A stretch of DNA of 64,000 nt from Enterobacter dykesii (GCF_008364625.2 NZ_CP126604.1:2232001-2296000); one strand, 5' to 3'. Shown: positions 1 to 8,368, counted from the stretch's first letter. Numbers and translations: made by a program. The notes: generated by a model from the letters alone, not told the origin.

Positions 1-1
1 G

Positions 2-868
2 CACGGTTCAGTACTTCCCAAAATCTACACCCGACTGCTGCTCAACTTCCTGCTTTCAATCGCCGTTATCCTGATGCTGCCGTGGTATACCTCGCTGGGC
101 ATCAAATTTACCGTCGCGCCATTCAGCATTCTCGGCGTGGCGATCGCTATCTTTCTCGGTTTCAGAAACAACGCCTGCTATTCACGCTACGTTGAGGCTC
201 GCCTGCTGTGGGGGCAGTTGATGATAGCGGCACGCTCGCTGTTTCGCGAGGTAAAAAACACCTTGCCTGACGATAAGCACCTGGGTGAATTTGTCCGCCT
301 GCAGATAGCTTTTGCCAACTGCCTGCGCATGACCCTGCGCCGGGACCTGAACGCGGAACAGCTCTCTCGCTATCTTGCTCCGGATGATTTACGCCACGTG
401 ATGAGCGCCAACTCGCCGGCGAACCGTATTTTACTGATCATGGGGGAGTGGCTGGCCGTGCGGCGGCGTAACGGGCAGCTTTCAGACATCCTGTTCCACA
501 GCCTGAACAACCGTCTGAACGATATGTCCATCGTCCTCTCCGGCTGCGAGCGCATTGCGACTACGCCGGTGCCGTTTGCCTATACGCTGATTTTGCACCG
601 CACGGTGTATCTGTTCTGCATCATGCTGCCGTTCGCGCTGGTTGTGGATCTGCACTACATGACGCCGTTTGTCTCGGCGCTGATCTCATATACCTTTATC
701 TCGCTGGACACCCTGGCCGAAGAGCTGGAAGACCCGTTCGGCACAGAAGATAACGATCTGCCGCTGGACGCCATCTGCAACATGATGGAACGCGATCTGC
801 TTCAGATGAACGATGAAGACAACATTCCTGAAAGGCTGATGCCGGATAAGTATTATCAGCTGACCTGA
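2..868 (+). CDS. yneE: Bestrophin-family membrane protein YneE (5' end outside window)
   Basis: The reading frame is open from base 2 and continues upstream of the window, so the N-terminus is missing; the first ATG at 74 is internal. The protein is hydrophobic at its start (residues read from base 2: HGSVLPKIYTRLLLNFLL) and carries the FRNNACYSRYVEARLLWGQL block typical of the YneE/UPF0187 branch of bestrophins, with further membrane segments near 590-720. Bestrophins form pentameric ion channels in the inner membrane; the physiological role of YneE is not settled. E. coli keeps yneE next to tam, whereas here about 5.6 kb of other genes lie between the two. The last 13 bases overlap the 3' end of the convergent acetyltransferase gene. 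Confidence 0.9.
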   Translation, partial: HGSVLPKIYTRLLLNFLLSIAVILMLPWYTSLGIKFTVAPFSILGVAIAIFLGFRNNACYSRYVEARLLWGQLMIAARSLFREVKNTLPDDKHLGEFVRLQIAFANCLRMTLRRDLNAEQLSRYLAPDDLRHVMSANSPANRILLIMGEWLAVRRRNGQLSDILFHSLNNRLNDMSIVLSGCERIATTPVPFAYTLILHRTVYLFCIMLPFALVVDLHYMTPFVSALISYTFISLDTLAEELEDPFGTEDNDLPLDAICNMMERDLLQMNDEDNIPERLMPDKYYQLT

Positions 869-1404
869 CGGGCGTTCCACTCGTCGCGGGTGATTTCCCA
901 CAGCTCGGAATCCAGCATGCCGCTAACGTAGGCTTTCTTTTCCGTCCTGATAAGCCGCATGCCGCTACTGTCTGAAATACGCCGGGAGCGGCTGTTTGCG
1001 GCGGCCTTCGGGGCGCGTAAAACTGATTTGTTCAGCGTATTAAACCAGTAATCCGTCACAGCAATGCTGGCCTCACGCATGTATCCCTGGCCCTGAAACT
1101 CCGGCGCCAGCCAGAATCCACGGTTGTTATCTTCGACGTCATACAAACAGATAATACCCATCAACTCATCCGGCACCTCGCGACGACGGATGCTCCAGAA
1201 CCAGGCGATCCCTTTTGCCATATCCGGCAGCGCCACGTTGTTGACATAGTTTTCCGCGCCGTTGTCCGGGTAGGGCCAGGGCACGGAGGAGACCATATAG
1301 CGGACGATCTCCCAGCGCGGATAAAGCGTTTGAATCTGGGCCGCATCTTCGGCAACCAGCGGTTTTAGCAGCAAGCGTTCTGTCGTGAGCGTCGGTATCG
1401 TCAT
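856..1404 (-). CDS. GNAT-family N-acetyltransferase, RimJ/RimL type
   Basis: A 182-residue single-domain protein that opens with the LTTERLLLKPL strand usual in RimJ/RimL-like acetyltransferases. The acetyl-CoA binding loop is visible as Q-G-Q-G-Y-M near residues 104-109, after the GFWLAPEF strand. These enzymes transfer acetyl from acetyl-CoA to an amine, on a protein N-terminus or a small molecule; the substrate cannot be read from the sequence. The ATG at 1404 is preceded by a GGGAG ribosome binding site about nine bases upstream. The C-terminal third (residues 128-160) is unusually rich in Arg and Ser. The 3' end overlaps yneE by 13 bp in convergent orientation. Confidence 0.85.
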   Translation of the reverse strand: MTIPTLTTERLLLKPLVAEDAAQIQTLYPRWEIVRYMVSSVPWPYPDNGAENYVNNVALPDMAKGIAWFWSIRRREVPDELMGIICLYDVEDNNRGFWLAPEFQGQGYMREASIAVTDYWFNTLNKSVLRAPKAAANSRSRRISDSSGMRLIRTEKKAYVSGMLDSELWEITRDEWNARQVS

Positions 1405-1520
1405 CCGCGGATCTCCCTATTTAGGCGTTATGCTTTTGTTTGCGTTCTGGTATTTTCATCTTTACGGCACTCTATCCCAGGTGAACTCTTTTCCCATACT
1501 ACTAATAATGTGAGGAACAC

Positions 1521-1961
1521 ATGGCTGTCACGGTAAGATCTCTACGTGAAGACGATTATTCCCAATGGCGACTGCTGTGGGATGGCTATACCCATTTTTA
1601 TGATTGTTACCTCGAAGAAACCGTCACCGCATCGACATGGGAAAGGGCGCTCTCAGCGCATTCTCAGATGTTCTGCCGCGTGGTAGAGAAGGACCAACAG
1701 GTCATCGGTTTCGCGATGTGCATTCTGCACGAAGGAACCTGGTCAACGGCCCCCATATGCTATCTGGAAGATCTGTTTGTTGATGCCGACGAACGCGGGG
1801 CGGGAGCCGGTAAGGCGCTTATTGATGCTCTGATTGAGGAAGGCAAGCGCGAAGGGTGGTCAAAGCTGTACTGGGTCACGCGGGAGAATAACCCGGCGCG
1901 TAAGCTCTATGACAAATATGGTGAAGCTGACGATTACGTCCGCTATCGCCTCTCCCTTTAA
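1521..1961 (+). CDS. GNAT-family N-acetyltransferase
   Basis: A 146-residue acetyltransferase. It starts with the VTVRSLREDDY strand common in this family and shows the pyrophosphate-binding loop R-G-A-G-A-G-K at residues 92-98, followed by an ENNPARKLYDKYG block typical of the C-terminal GNAT motif. The substrate is unknown. The ATG at 1521 follows a GAGGAACAC ribosome binding region. The stop codon runs into a small hairpin (AGGCG-ACAA-CGCCT, 1961-1974) and then into the regulatory inverted repeat ahead of the hydrolase gene, so it is probably a single-gene unit. Confidence 0.85.
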   Translation: MAVTVRSLREDDYSQWRLLWDGYTHFYDCYLEETVTASTWERALSAHSQMFCRVVEKDQQVIGFAMCILHEGTWSTAPICYLEDLFVDADERGAGAGKALIDALIEEGKREGWSKLYWVTRENNPARKLYDKYGEADDYVRYRLSL

Positions 1962-1980
1962 GGCGACAACGCCTGTGTTT
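1961..1980 (+). terminator. Weak hairpin after the acetyltransferase gene
   Basis: A five-base stem AGGCG/CGCCT with an ACAA loop begins in the stop codon and is followed by GTGTTTGT, which has only a short T tract. It may be a weak terminator. Confidence 0.3.
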
Positions 1981-2019
1981 GTATCACACTGTATCAGCGT
2001 CCCGGATACATACACAGGC
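1971..2019. repeat. 15-bp inverted repeat with TGTATC motifs upstream of the hydrolase gene
   Basis: GCCTGTGTTTGTATC (1971-1985) and GATACATACACAGGC (2005-2019) are inverted repeats matching at 14 of 15 positions, with a 19-base spacer. Inside are two direct TTGTAT/CTGTAT half-sites starting at 1979 and 1989, one helical turn apart. The same ten-base-spaced half-sites recur upstream of the DipZ-like gene. It is probably a binding region for an OmpR-type response regulator. Confidence 0.6.
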
Positions 2020-2048
2020 TTGCAATAAACCCGCTTTCACACATATCC
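1979..2048 (+). promoter_or_regulatory. Candidate two-component-system-controlled promoter, copy 1
   Basis: Direct half-sites TTGTAT (1979) and CTGTAT (1989) lie exactly 60 and 50 bases before the element ACACATATCC (2039-2048), which could hold the -10 hexamer. An AAACCCGC block (2027-2034) sits between them. The same elements, with the same 60 and 50 base distances, occur before the DipZ-like gene. The promoter would drive the exported hydrolase and, by readthrough, the response regulator and kinase. Assignment to this regulator is inferred from position only. Confidence 0.5.
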
Positions 2049-2106
2049 GCTATACATTTCAGTGTTGTTATATCCCCGTGAATTATACTCAATCGGAGAT
2101 ACCAAC

Positions 2107-3102
2107 ATGTTTAGCAAACTCGCGTATTCAACTCTCGCACTGACCGTTTCTCTTGGCACAGTGATGTCCTGTCAGGCCGAAGTCACCGGCACAACTTTCG
2201 CGGCAGCCTTCGATCGTCCGCAGCAAATTAACGCCGGCGATCTGAACGTCGGTTATGTCGACATCGGCCCGAAAAACGGCCAGCCGGTAATTTTACTGCA
2301 CGGCTGGCCCTACGATATTCACAGCTACGCCGAGGTCGCACCCGCGCTGGCGGCAAAAGGGTACCGGGTAATAGTGCCGTCTCTGCGCGGCTACGGCACC
2401 ACGCGCTTCCTGTCAGCCAAAACGCCGCGCAACGGCCAGCCTTCCGCCATGGCGAAAGATATTGTGAACCTGATGGATGCCCTGAATATTAAGCAGGCGG
2501 TATTTGCTGGATATGACTGGGGCGCCCGTACCGCGGATATCGTTGCGGCGCTGTGGCCAGAGCGCGTTAAGTCACTCGTTTCAGTGAGTGGGTATCTCAT
2601 CAGCAGCCAGCAGATTGGCAAACAGCCGCTGCCGCCAAAAGCGGAGCAGCAGTGGTGGTATCAGTTCTATTTCGCCACCGCGCGCGGTGCTGAAGGCTAT
2701 GCCAAAAACACGCATGACTTCGCACGCTTAATCTGGTCTCAGGCCTCGCCTGACTGGAAATTTAGCGATGCTGTTTTTAGCGCCAGCGCCAAATCGCTCG
2801 ATAACCCGGATCACGTCGCCGTGACGCTCAGCAACTATCGCTGGCGTTTAGGGCTGGAAAAAGGCGAACGCAAATACGACAGCTACGAGCAAAAACTGGC
2901 TACGCTGCCGAATATCACCGTTCCAACCATCACCATCGAAGGCGGAAACAACGGAGCACCGCATCCGGCACCGCAGGCCTACGCGGGTAAATTTACCGGT
3001 AAATATGAGCATCGTACCTTCGGGGCAACCGTGGGGCACAATCCGCCTCAGGAAGATCCACAGGATTTCGTCAAGGCCGTCGTTGACGCTGACAAGCTCT
3101 GA
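2107..3102 (+). CDS. Exported alpha/beta-fold hydrolase, epoxide hydrolase/dehalogenase-like
   Basis: The ATG at 2107 is preferred over the one at 2062 because it follows a CGGAGA ribosome binding site and starts a clear signal peptide (MFSKLAYSTLALTVSLG, cleavage near CQA-E). The mature enzyme has the oxyanion-hole HGWP at residues 65-68 and a nucleophile elbow G-Y-D-W-G with Asp137, and the likely catalytic histidine is H311 in GHNPP. An Asp rather than Ser nucleophile places it with epoxide hydrolases and haloalkane/haloacetate dehalogenases, enzymes that are usually cytoplasmic; here a periplasmic location is predicted. The response regulator gene follows after 44 bp and probably shares its transcript. 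The natural substrate is unknown. Confidence 0.85.
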   Translation: MFSKLAYSTLALTVSLGTVMSCQAEVTGTTFAAAFDRPQQINAGDLNVGYVDIGPKNGQPVILLHGWPYDIHSYAEVAPALAAKGYRVIVPSLRGYGTTRFLSAKTPRNGQPSAMAKDIVNLMDALNIKQAVFAGYDWGARTADIVAALWPERVKSLVSVSGYLISSQQIGKQPLPPKAEQQWWYQFYFATARGAEGYAKNTHDFARLIWSQASPDWKFSDAVFSASAKSLDNPDHVAVTLSNYRWRLGLEKGERKYDSYEQKLATLPNITVPTITIEGGNNGAPHPAPQAYAGKFTGKYEHRTFGATVGHNPPQEDPQDFVKAVVDADKL

Positions 3103-3146
3103 AATGTGCTATTTTCAGTACGTTACCCTTCGGTCTGGAGATTTCG

Positions 3147-3887
3147 GTGGAGCATATTGATCATATCCTTGTCGTCGATGACGACAGGGATATTCGTGAA
3201 CTGATTGTCGATTATCTCGTTAAGTCTGGCTATCGCGCGACGGGCGCGGCCAACGGCAAAGAGATGCGCGTCGTGCTGGATAAACAGCATATCGACCTGG
3301 TGGTGCTGGATATCATGATGCCCGGCGACGACGGGCTTACGCTGTGTCGAGAGCTACGCGTCGGGAAATATAAAGATCTGCCCATCCTGATGCTGACGGC
3401 GCGCAACGAGGAGACGGACAGGATCCTGGGTCTGGAGATGGGGGCGGATGACTACGTGGTGAAGCCGTTTATCGCCCGCGAACTGCTGGCGCGTATCAAA
3501 GCGATTTTACGGCGTTTTCGCACGATGCCGCCCAATCTGCAGGTGACAGAAGCCGGGCGGCTGGTGATGTTCGGTGAATGGCAGCTCGATACCGTTGCCC
3601 GTCACTTAATCGATCCGGAAGGGGTGATCGTCGCGCTCAGCGGGGCGGAGTATCGCCTGCTGCGCGTTTTCCTGGACCATCCTCAGCGGGTGCTGACCCG
3701 CGATCAGCTGCTCAACCTGACGCAGGGACGCGACGCCGAGCTGTTTGAACGTTCTATCGACCTGCTGGTTAGCCGCGTTCGCCAGCGTCTGAATGAAGAT
3801 GCCCGCACGCCCGCCTATATCAAGACCGTGCGCAGCGAGGGCTATGTGTTTACCATGCCGGTCACCATCAAAGAGGCTAACGAATGA
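3147..3887 (+). CDS. OmpR/PhoB-family response regulator
   Basis: A 246-residue regulator with a receiver domain (acidic D11-D13, phosphoacceptor Asp55 in VVLDIMMPG, conserved Lys106 in YVVKPF) and a C-terminal winged-helix DNA-binding domain (about residues 135-238, ending TVRSEGYVF). The start is GTG at 3147, with a TCTGGAG ribosome binding site upstream. It overlaps the downstream kinase gene by four bases (ATGA), so the two are translationally coupled. Its flanking genes, an exported hydrolase and a DipZ-like redox protein, share a promoter module that is the best candidate for its regulon. The stimulus is unknown. Confidence 0.93.
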   Translation: MEHIDHILVVDDDRDIRELIVDYLVKSGYRATGAANGKEMRVVLDKQHIDLVVLDIMMPGDDGLTLCRELRVGKYKDLPILMLTARNEETDRILGLEMGADDYVVKPFIARELLARIKAILRRFRTMPPNLQVTEAGRLVMFGEWQLDTVARHLIDPEGVIVALSGAEYRLLRVFLDHPQRVLTRDQLLNLTQGRDAELFERSIDLLVSRVRQRLNEDARTPAYIKTVRSEGYVFTMPVTIKEANE

Positions 3888-5182
3888 CGCTCTGGCCTCG
3901 CTCGCTGCTGGCCCGCTTGCTGCTCGTCGTGCTGTCCGGCCTGCTGCTGGCTAACGGCCTGAGCCTGACGCTGGTCATGATTGAACGAATGCACAGCGCC
4001 AGAACGGTGATGCTCGGCAATCTCGAAAACGACGTCGCAACCAGCGTCGCCATTTTAGACCGCTTACCGGCCAGCGAACGCGCGGCCTGGCTGCCGCGCC
4101 TCGAACGGGGTAACTACCGCTATATTCTGGGGCCGGGAGAGCCCGGCAACGCGCCGACGGATAAGCGTTCGCAGGACGCCATCCGGACCTTAAAAGCGAC
4201 GCTCGCGACACAGTACCCGCTCAGCTTTACCGCCGTTCCCGGCGCCGTTTCACACATCCAGGCGCATCTGACGCTGCGCGACGGCGCGCCGCTGACCATT
4301 GACCTCATCCCACGCATGCCGCCGGTCGCCAGCTGGCTGCCCGTTGTCCTGATCCTGCAGCTGCTGCTGCTGGGCGCGTGCGCCTGGATTAGCGTGCGGC
4401 AGGTGGTGCGGCCTTTTTCACAATTTACCCGCGCGGTGGATTCGCTGGATCCGGCGGCCAGCACGCCAATGACGGAGAAAGGGCCGCTTGAGGTGCAGCG
4501 TGCAGCGCATGCCTTCAACGCCATGCAGGCGCGCATTCAGTCTTATCTCCGGGAGCGCGCGCAGATCCTGGCGTCCATTTCTCACGATCTCCAGACCCCG
4601 ATTACCCGCATGAAGCTGCGCGTCGAGATGGCAGGTGAACCTGAACTTCGCGACAAGCTCCTGAACGATCTTGATAGCATGACGCGTCTTGTTCGCGAGG
4701 GTATTGCGTATGCCCGGTCATCAGAATCGCTGGAAGAGACTCCGCTGAAGCTGGAGCTGAACGCCTGGGTCAACAGCATCGCCTGCGATTATCAGGACAT
4801 CGGTAAAAACGTACAGTTTCAGGCAGGCGAAGCCCGTTTACCGATCGTTACGCGTCCCCAGGCGCTTCGTCGGGTGATGACCAACCTGCTGGATAACGCC
4901 CTTAAGTTCGGTGAGCATGCCGTTATTGCCATTGATAATTCGTCTTCCGAAGAGGTGGTGATTCACATCACGGACGGCGGGCCGGGAATACCCGATGACG
5001 AACTTGAGGCGGTATTACAGCCGTTTTACCGGGTGGAAACATCCCGCAATCGCGATACCGGCGGAACAGGACTCGGACTGGCGATTGCCGCGCAGCTCAC
5101 CGCTCAGCTGGAAGGAAAGCTCAACCTGACGAATCGGTCCGGAGGCGGACTGGATGTCTCCATTACGCTACCGCGCCGTTAA
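3884..5182 (+). CDS. Membrane sensor histidine kinase
   Basis: A 432-residue kinase with two membrane segments (about 8-32 and 150-172) framing a periplasmic sensor of roughly 115 residues. A HAMP linker follows, then the dimerisation/phosphoacceptor helix with His234 in SISHDLQTPITR, and an ATP-binding domain with N-box NLLDNALKFG, G1 box DGGPGIP and G2 box GGTGLGLAIA. The H-box wording is typical of EnvZ-related kinases. It phosphorylates the upstream coupled regulator. The sensor shows no recognisable metal or thiol motif. The gene ends about 10 bp before the direct repeats of the dipZ promoter. Confidence 0.93.
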   Translation: MTLWPRSLLARLLLVVLSGLLLANGLSLTLVMIERMHSARTVMLGNLENDVATSVAILDRLPASERAAWLPRLERGNYRYILGPGEPGNAPTDKRSQDAIRTLKATLATQYPLSFTAVPGAVSHIQAHLTLRDGAPLTIDLIPRMPPVASWLPVVLILQLLLLGACAWISVRQVVRPFSQFTRAVDSLDPAASTPMTEKGPLEVQRAAHAFNAMQARIQSYLRERAQILASISHDLQTPITRMKLRVEMAGEPELRDKLLNDLDSMTRLVREGIAYARSSESLEETPLKLELNAWVNSIACDYQDIGKNVQFQAGEARLPIVTRPQALRRVMTNLLDNALKFGEHAVIAIDNSSSEEVVIHITDGGPGIPDDELEAVLQPFYRVETSRNRDTGGTGLGLAIAAQLTAQLEGKLNLTNRSGGGLDVSITLPRR

Positions 5183-5252
5183 TTGTACGGCTTTGTATCT
5201 CCCGGCCCGGGCGATACAGAGCCAGACAAAACCCGCGTTTTTACACATATCC
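5183..5252 (+). promoter_or_regulatory. Candidate two-component-system-controlled promoter, copy 2
   Basis: TTGTAC (5183) and TTGTAT (5193) lie 60 and 50 bases before ACACATATCC (5243-5252), the same spacing as in the hydrolase promoter. An AAACCCGC block is at 5229-5236, and a GATACA (5213-5218) forms an inverted repeat with TGTATC (5194-5199) around a GC-rich centre. It is probably bound by the response regulator encoded just upstream. Confidence 0.5.
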
Positions 5253-5317
5253 TGAACACATCCGCACGATGAAATAGCCTCACTGCAGCGTCGCAGGACT
5301 TGTATTGTGAGGTGTCT

Positions 5318-6508
5318 ATGTTTCTGGTAATCGCTTTTCTGGGCGGGATGATAAGCCTGCTCAGCCCATGTACGCTCCCGGTTATTCCACTCCTGTTCGC
5401 CGGCTTTCAGGGACAACGACGACATATTCTGGCCCTGCTCGTGGGGATGATCGTGATGTTCACCCTGGTGGCGATGGCCGTCACCGTCGCCAGCGAGTGG
5501 ATCGCAGAGGCAACTATCGTCGGGCGCTGGATCGCCCTTGTTATTCTGGCCACGGCCGCGCTGGCCCTGATTTTTCCGTCATTCGCCCAGCGTATTGCGG
5601 GTCCGGCCGTCAGCGCGGGCAATATTCTGAATGCCCGAAGCGGGCAAACGCGCGGTCTGGCATCGGCTTTTCTGGCCGGGCTCGCGGTGGGGCTGCTCTG
5701 GTCTCCCTGCGCCGGTCCCATACTGGGCGCCATTTTCAGCATTAATATCGCCGGCCACTCGGCCATTGCGACGGGCGCGCTGCTGGCGGCCTACGGTAGC
5801 GGATGTGCGCTAATGCTGAGCCTGCTCGTTTTCGGCGGCCGCACGCTGATGGCGCCGTTAAGAGCTAAATCGGCGCTGATGGAAAAGCTGCGGCAGGGGA
5901 CGGGCGTGGTGATGCTGTCGGCTGTCGTATTTAACGCGACAGGAATGACCTCGCTTCTGAAAGGAGCAAACGGCGTTGCAGACCGTCTGGAGACAACACT
6001 TTTGACGCTGGCGAAACCCACAGCCGCGCCGGTGAAGCTCCAGCCGGTCGTGATGGCAGAGCCCAGCAGCCAGTTGCCTTCGTTAAGCGGCGGAACAGGG
6101 TGGATTAACGGTGACCCTGTCACGTCTGAATCCCTGCGAGGGAAGGTGGTGTTGATTGATTTCTGGACGTGGGATTGCATTAACTGCCAGCATACGCTTC
6201 CGCACGTGCGAGACTGGGCCAGGAAGTATCAGTCGCAGGGGCTGGTCGTGATTGGGGTTCACACGCCTGAATACCCCTGGGAAAAACCGCTCGCCTCGGT
6301 GAAAAACGCGGTAAATAAATGGCAGCTGCCGTACCGGGTGGTGACGGATAACAACTATCAAATCTGGAACGCTTGCGGGAACCAGTACTGGCCGGCGCAT
6401 TACTATTTCGATGCCAAAGGCCAGCTACGCTATACCGCCTTTGGCGAAGGAGATTATGCGCAGCAGGAAAAGGTTATTCAGCAGCTGCTGAAAGAAGCCC
6501 GGTCATAA
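5318..6508 (+). CDS. DipZ-like thiol-redox membrane protein (CcdA + thioredoxin-like domain)
   Basis: The ATG at 5318 has a GTGAGG ribosome binding site seven to eight bases upstream; a TTG start at 5300 would precede that site and is unlikely. The 396-residue protein begins with a six-helix CcdA/DsbD-like electron-transfer domain whose two conserved cysteines are C18 (SPCTLPVIP) and C131 (WSPCAGPI). A linker leads to a periplasmic thioredoxin/TlpA-like domain with the active site C287-I-N-C290 in FWTWDCINCQ. Such proteins carry reducing power from cytoplasmic thioredoxin to the periplasm. Compared with mycobacterial DipZ it lacks the extra C-terminal domain. It probably acts with the neighbouring exported hydrolase or in an envelope stress response; that is inference. 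Confidence 0.85.
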   Translation: MFLVIAFLGGMISLLSPCTLPVIPLLFAGFQGQRRHILALLVGMIVMFTLVAMAVTVASEWIAEATIVGRWIALVILATAALALIFPSFAQRIAGPAVSAGNILNARSGQTRGLASAFLAGLAVGLLWSPCAGPILGAIFSINIAGHSAIATGALLAAYGSGCALMLSLLVFGGRTLMAPLRAKSALMEKLRQGTGVVMLSAVVFNATGMTSLLKGANGVADRLETTLLTLAKPTAAPVKLQPVVMAEPSSQLPSLSGGTGWINGDPVTSESLRGKVVLIDFWTWDCINCQHTLPHVRDWARKYQSQGLVVIGVHTPEYPWEKPLASVKNAVNKWQLPYRVVTDNNYQIWNACGNQYWPAHYYFDAKGQLRYTAFGEGDYAQQEKVIQQLLKEARS

Positions 6509-6512
6509 CCCG

Positions 6513-7271
6513 TCAGGGCTGGCGTTGAGCCACAATAAACAGTCGTGGAAAAGCGAGCAGTATCTGCCCATTTTCCTGAAGCGGATACTGCTCTTCCAGC
6601 AGTTCATGGTAGCGTTTCAGGAAACGTTTCTGCTCGTTCTCATTCAGTTCCTGGAGCCACGGGCGCAATCCGGTGGCGCTTACCCAGTCAATAATGGCCT
6701 GGTGCGAGCTCATTTTATGGAAATAAGTTGTTCGCCAGATATCCACGTCACAGCCCGCCTCGGACAAGATATCGTAGTAGGCATGCACTCCCGGCAGAGG
6801 TTCGCGGCCGCGGTCAGGGTAGTCTTGCTCCAGCGCCACTTCGCGCATCGCTACGTGAGTGGGCTCAAGCCAGTTGTCAGGCATCTGGATCGCCAGCACG
6901 CCATTTAACTTAAGCAGGGAAACAAGGTGCGGCAGGAGATCGTAATGGTCAGGAACCCATTGCAGCGACGCGTTGGCATAAATCAGGCTCAGCGGCTGGC
7001 CGGGCTTGTACTGGCGGATATCGGCCTCAACAAAATGGCAGTCAGGTAAGGCGGTGCGCGCTTCCACGAGCATAGCAGGGGAGTTATCTACCCCGGTAAT
7101 GTGGGCACAAGGCCAGCGATGCTTCAGAAGCGCCGTGCTGTTTCCTGGCCCACAGCCCAGATCGACGATAGTAGCGGCCTCATCCAGAGAAATTCTGGCG
7201 AGCAATTCGGCAGCTGGACGCGTTCTTTCAGCGCCATATTGCAGGTAAAGAGAGGGATTCCAGTCGGCCAT
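6513..7271 (-). CDS. tam: Trans-aconitate 2-methyltransferase
   Basis: A 252-residue SAM-dependent methyltransferase that begins [20 protein letters not shown], the family signature of Tam; an upstream ATG at 7292 would add seven residues and is less likely. The SAM-binding glycine loop V-D-L-G-C-G-P-G is at residues 36-43. Tam methylates trans-aconitate, a spontaneous inhibitory isomer of the citric-acid-cycle intermediate cis-aconitate, and so detoxifies it. The length equals that of the E. coli enzyme. It is convergent with the DipZ-like gene, with only four bases between the stop codons. In E. coli tam neighbours yneE, so the intervening block is specific to this lineage. Confidence 0.95.
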   Translation of the reverse strand: MADWNPSLYLQYGAERTRPAAELLARISLDEAATIVDLGCGPGNSTALLKHRWPCAHITGVDNSPAMLVEARTALPDCHFVEADIRQYKPGQPLSLIYANASLQWVPDHYDLLPHLVSLLKLNGVLAIQMPDNWLEPTHVAMREVALEQDYPDRGREPLPGVHAYYDILSEAGCDVDIWRTTYFHKMSSHQAIIDWVSATGLRPWLQELNENEQKRFLKRYHELLEEQYPLQENGQILLAFPRLFIVAQRQP

Positions 7272-7572
7272 TATTTGTTCTCCGTTTTGCATGCTTCTGC
7301 AAGAATAGCACAGGGAGATGCCCGGAAAACCGTACCGGCGAGGATGTTTGAGTAGACGTAGATGAAGTCAGCAGAGTGGACAAAACGAAGATGAGGCAAA
7401 AAACATGAAAACAGAAATATTACCCCTTAAAAAATTAAGGGGCAATGCTTTAATTGTAATTATTTTATGATTATTGTTTTTTAATATTTTATCGGCAAAG
7501 TGCTTCTTATGCTCTGTACCCGAAACTTTAAATATTAGATAATCATCGATGGGTATATCCCTGGTGTTTCGT

Positions 7573-7628
7573 AGGTCTTTGACCTCCTGACCGCTTAGTT
7601 TTGCGAGAACTTTGTGGTCAGGTACTTT
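7573..7628 (+). promoter_or_regulatory. Overlapping hairpins upstream of luxI, possible attenuator
   Basis: AGGTC-TTT-GACCT (7573-7585) is directly followed by CCTGACC (7586-7592), which can pair with GGTCAGG (7616-7622); a five-T run ends at 7628. This could be a leader terminator or an operator pair. No experimental analogue is known to me. Confidence 0.3.
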
Positions 7629-7658
7629 TTAAGTATAGGGAATATGCGGCACAATGAA

Positions 7659-7678
7659 AGCTGTCCTTAAAGACAGGT
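7659..7678 (+). promoter_or_regulatory. lux-box-like palindrome upstream of luxI
   Basis: This 20-base element (AGCTGTCCTT then AAAGACAGGT) is symmetric at eight of ten positions. Its outer half-sites fit the lux-box pattern (A-N-C-T-G-T ... A-C-A-G-G-T); the centre differs. It lies 37 bases before the luxI ATG, a position suited to control of the luxI promoter by the adjacent LuxR protein. Whether that control is activation or repression cannot be told from the sequence. Confidence 0.6.
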
Positions 7679-7715
7679 AATAATAGTTTCAGGTGTTATT
7701 ATCAGGAACAAGAGA

Positions 7716-8354
7716 ATGAATTCTGTCATTGAATTTTTTTTGCACGGCTACGATGATTTACCACCAGCATTAGCGCGCGAACTCTACCGGCTGAGAAGAA
7801 AAACCTTTCGGGACCGGCTCGACTGGAAAGTGGAATGCGTCGAAGGCCTGGAAAAAGATCGCTTTGATTCCCATAACACGACATACCTGCTGGGTATGTA
7901 TGATGGACAGCTGTTATGCGGCGCGCGATTTATTAATTCGACGAAGCCGACAATGATAAGCGAAATCTTTCACAATTATTTCGATAATCCTATTGTTTTT
8001 CCAGCAGATGTTCCCTGCTGTGAAGTGAGCCGTTTATTTTTAGATAAAGAAACACGAGACTCTGCAAGTCTGCAAGGCGTGCCTGCCAGTAAAGCGTTGT
8101 TTCTTGCGATGAATATGTATTGCATAAAGAATAAATATCATGGGATGTACGCAGTAGCCAGTCGTGGCATGTATGCCATATTTCGCCATGCAAACTGGAA
8201 AGTTGACGTTATTCAGCGCGGTGTCTCTGAAAAAGGGGAGGTTATTTATTATATTTATATGCCTGCCAACACCAACATTATTGAAGACATTATTAGCAAA
8301 GACAAATCCAGCCACTGGCTTAGCGAAATGCTGGAGCATTTACGCTACTTATAG
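7716..8354 (+). CDS. Acyl-homoserine-lactone synthase, LuxI family (EsaI/CroI-like)
   Basis: A 212-residue autoinducer synthase. It makes N-acyl-homoserine lactone from S-adenosylmethionine and an acyl-acyl carrier protein in the cytoplasm. The conserved family residues are visible: R27, F31, W37, D48, D51, R71, E103 and R106, in the blocks ELYRLRRKTFRDRLDW, LLCGARF and CCEVSRLFLD. The closest wording I recognise is the EsaI/CroI group, whose members usually make short 3-oxo-acyl signals; the chain length here is not proved. The ATG at 7716 follows AGGAACAAGAG. It is convergent with its luxR partner, with 14 bases between the genes. The gene is AT-rich relative to the chromosome, which suggests horizontal acquisition. 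Confidence 0.95.
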   Translation: MNSVIEFFLHGYDDLPPALARELYRLRRKTFRDRLDWKVECVEGLEKDRFDSHNTTYLLGMYDGQLLCGARFINSTKPTMISEIFHNYFDNPIVFPADVPCCEVSRLFLDKETRDSASLQGVPASKALFLAMNMYCIKNKYHGMYAVASRGMYAIFRHANWKVDVIQRGVSEKGEVIYYIYMPANTNIIEDIISKDKSSHWLSEMLEHLRYL

Positions 8355-8368
8355 CCAGTGACTGAGGC

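Larger units (their letters stand above)
7272..7715. other. Long AT-rich intergenic region before luxI
   Basis: 444 bases without a convincing gene. It holds three structures: a perfect eight-base inverted repeat CCCCTTAA/TTAAGGGG (7423-7442); a small hairpin AGGTC-TTT-GACCT (7573-7585) next to a CCTGACC/GGTCAGG pair (7586-7592 and 7616-7622, followed by TACTTTTT); and a lux-box-like palindrome at 7659-7678. The composition is markedly AT-richer than the flanking tam and dipZ genes. Confidence 0.7.

Noticed and set aside
7423-7442. CCCCTTAA/TTAAGGGG hairpin as a terminator of tam
   Set aside because: tam reads away from this region, so it lies at the gene's 5' side; no gene reads into it from the left.
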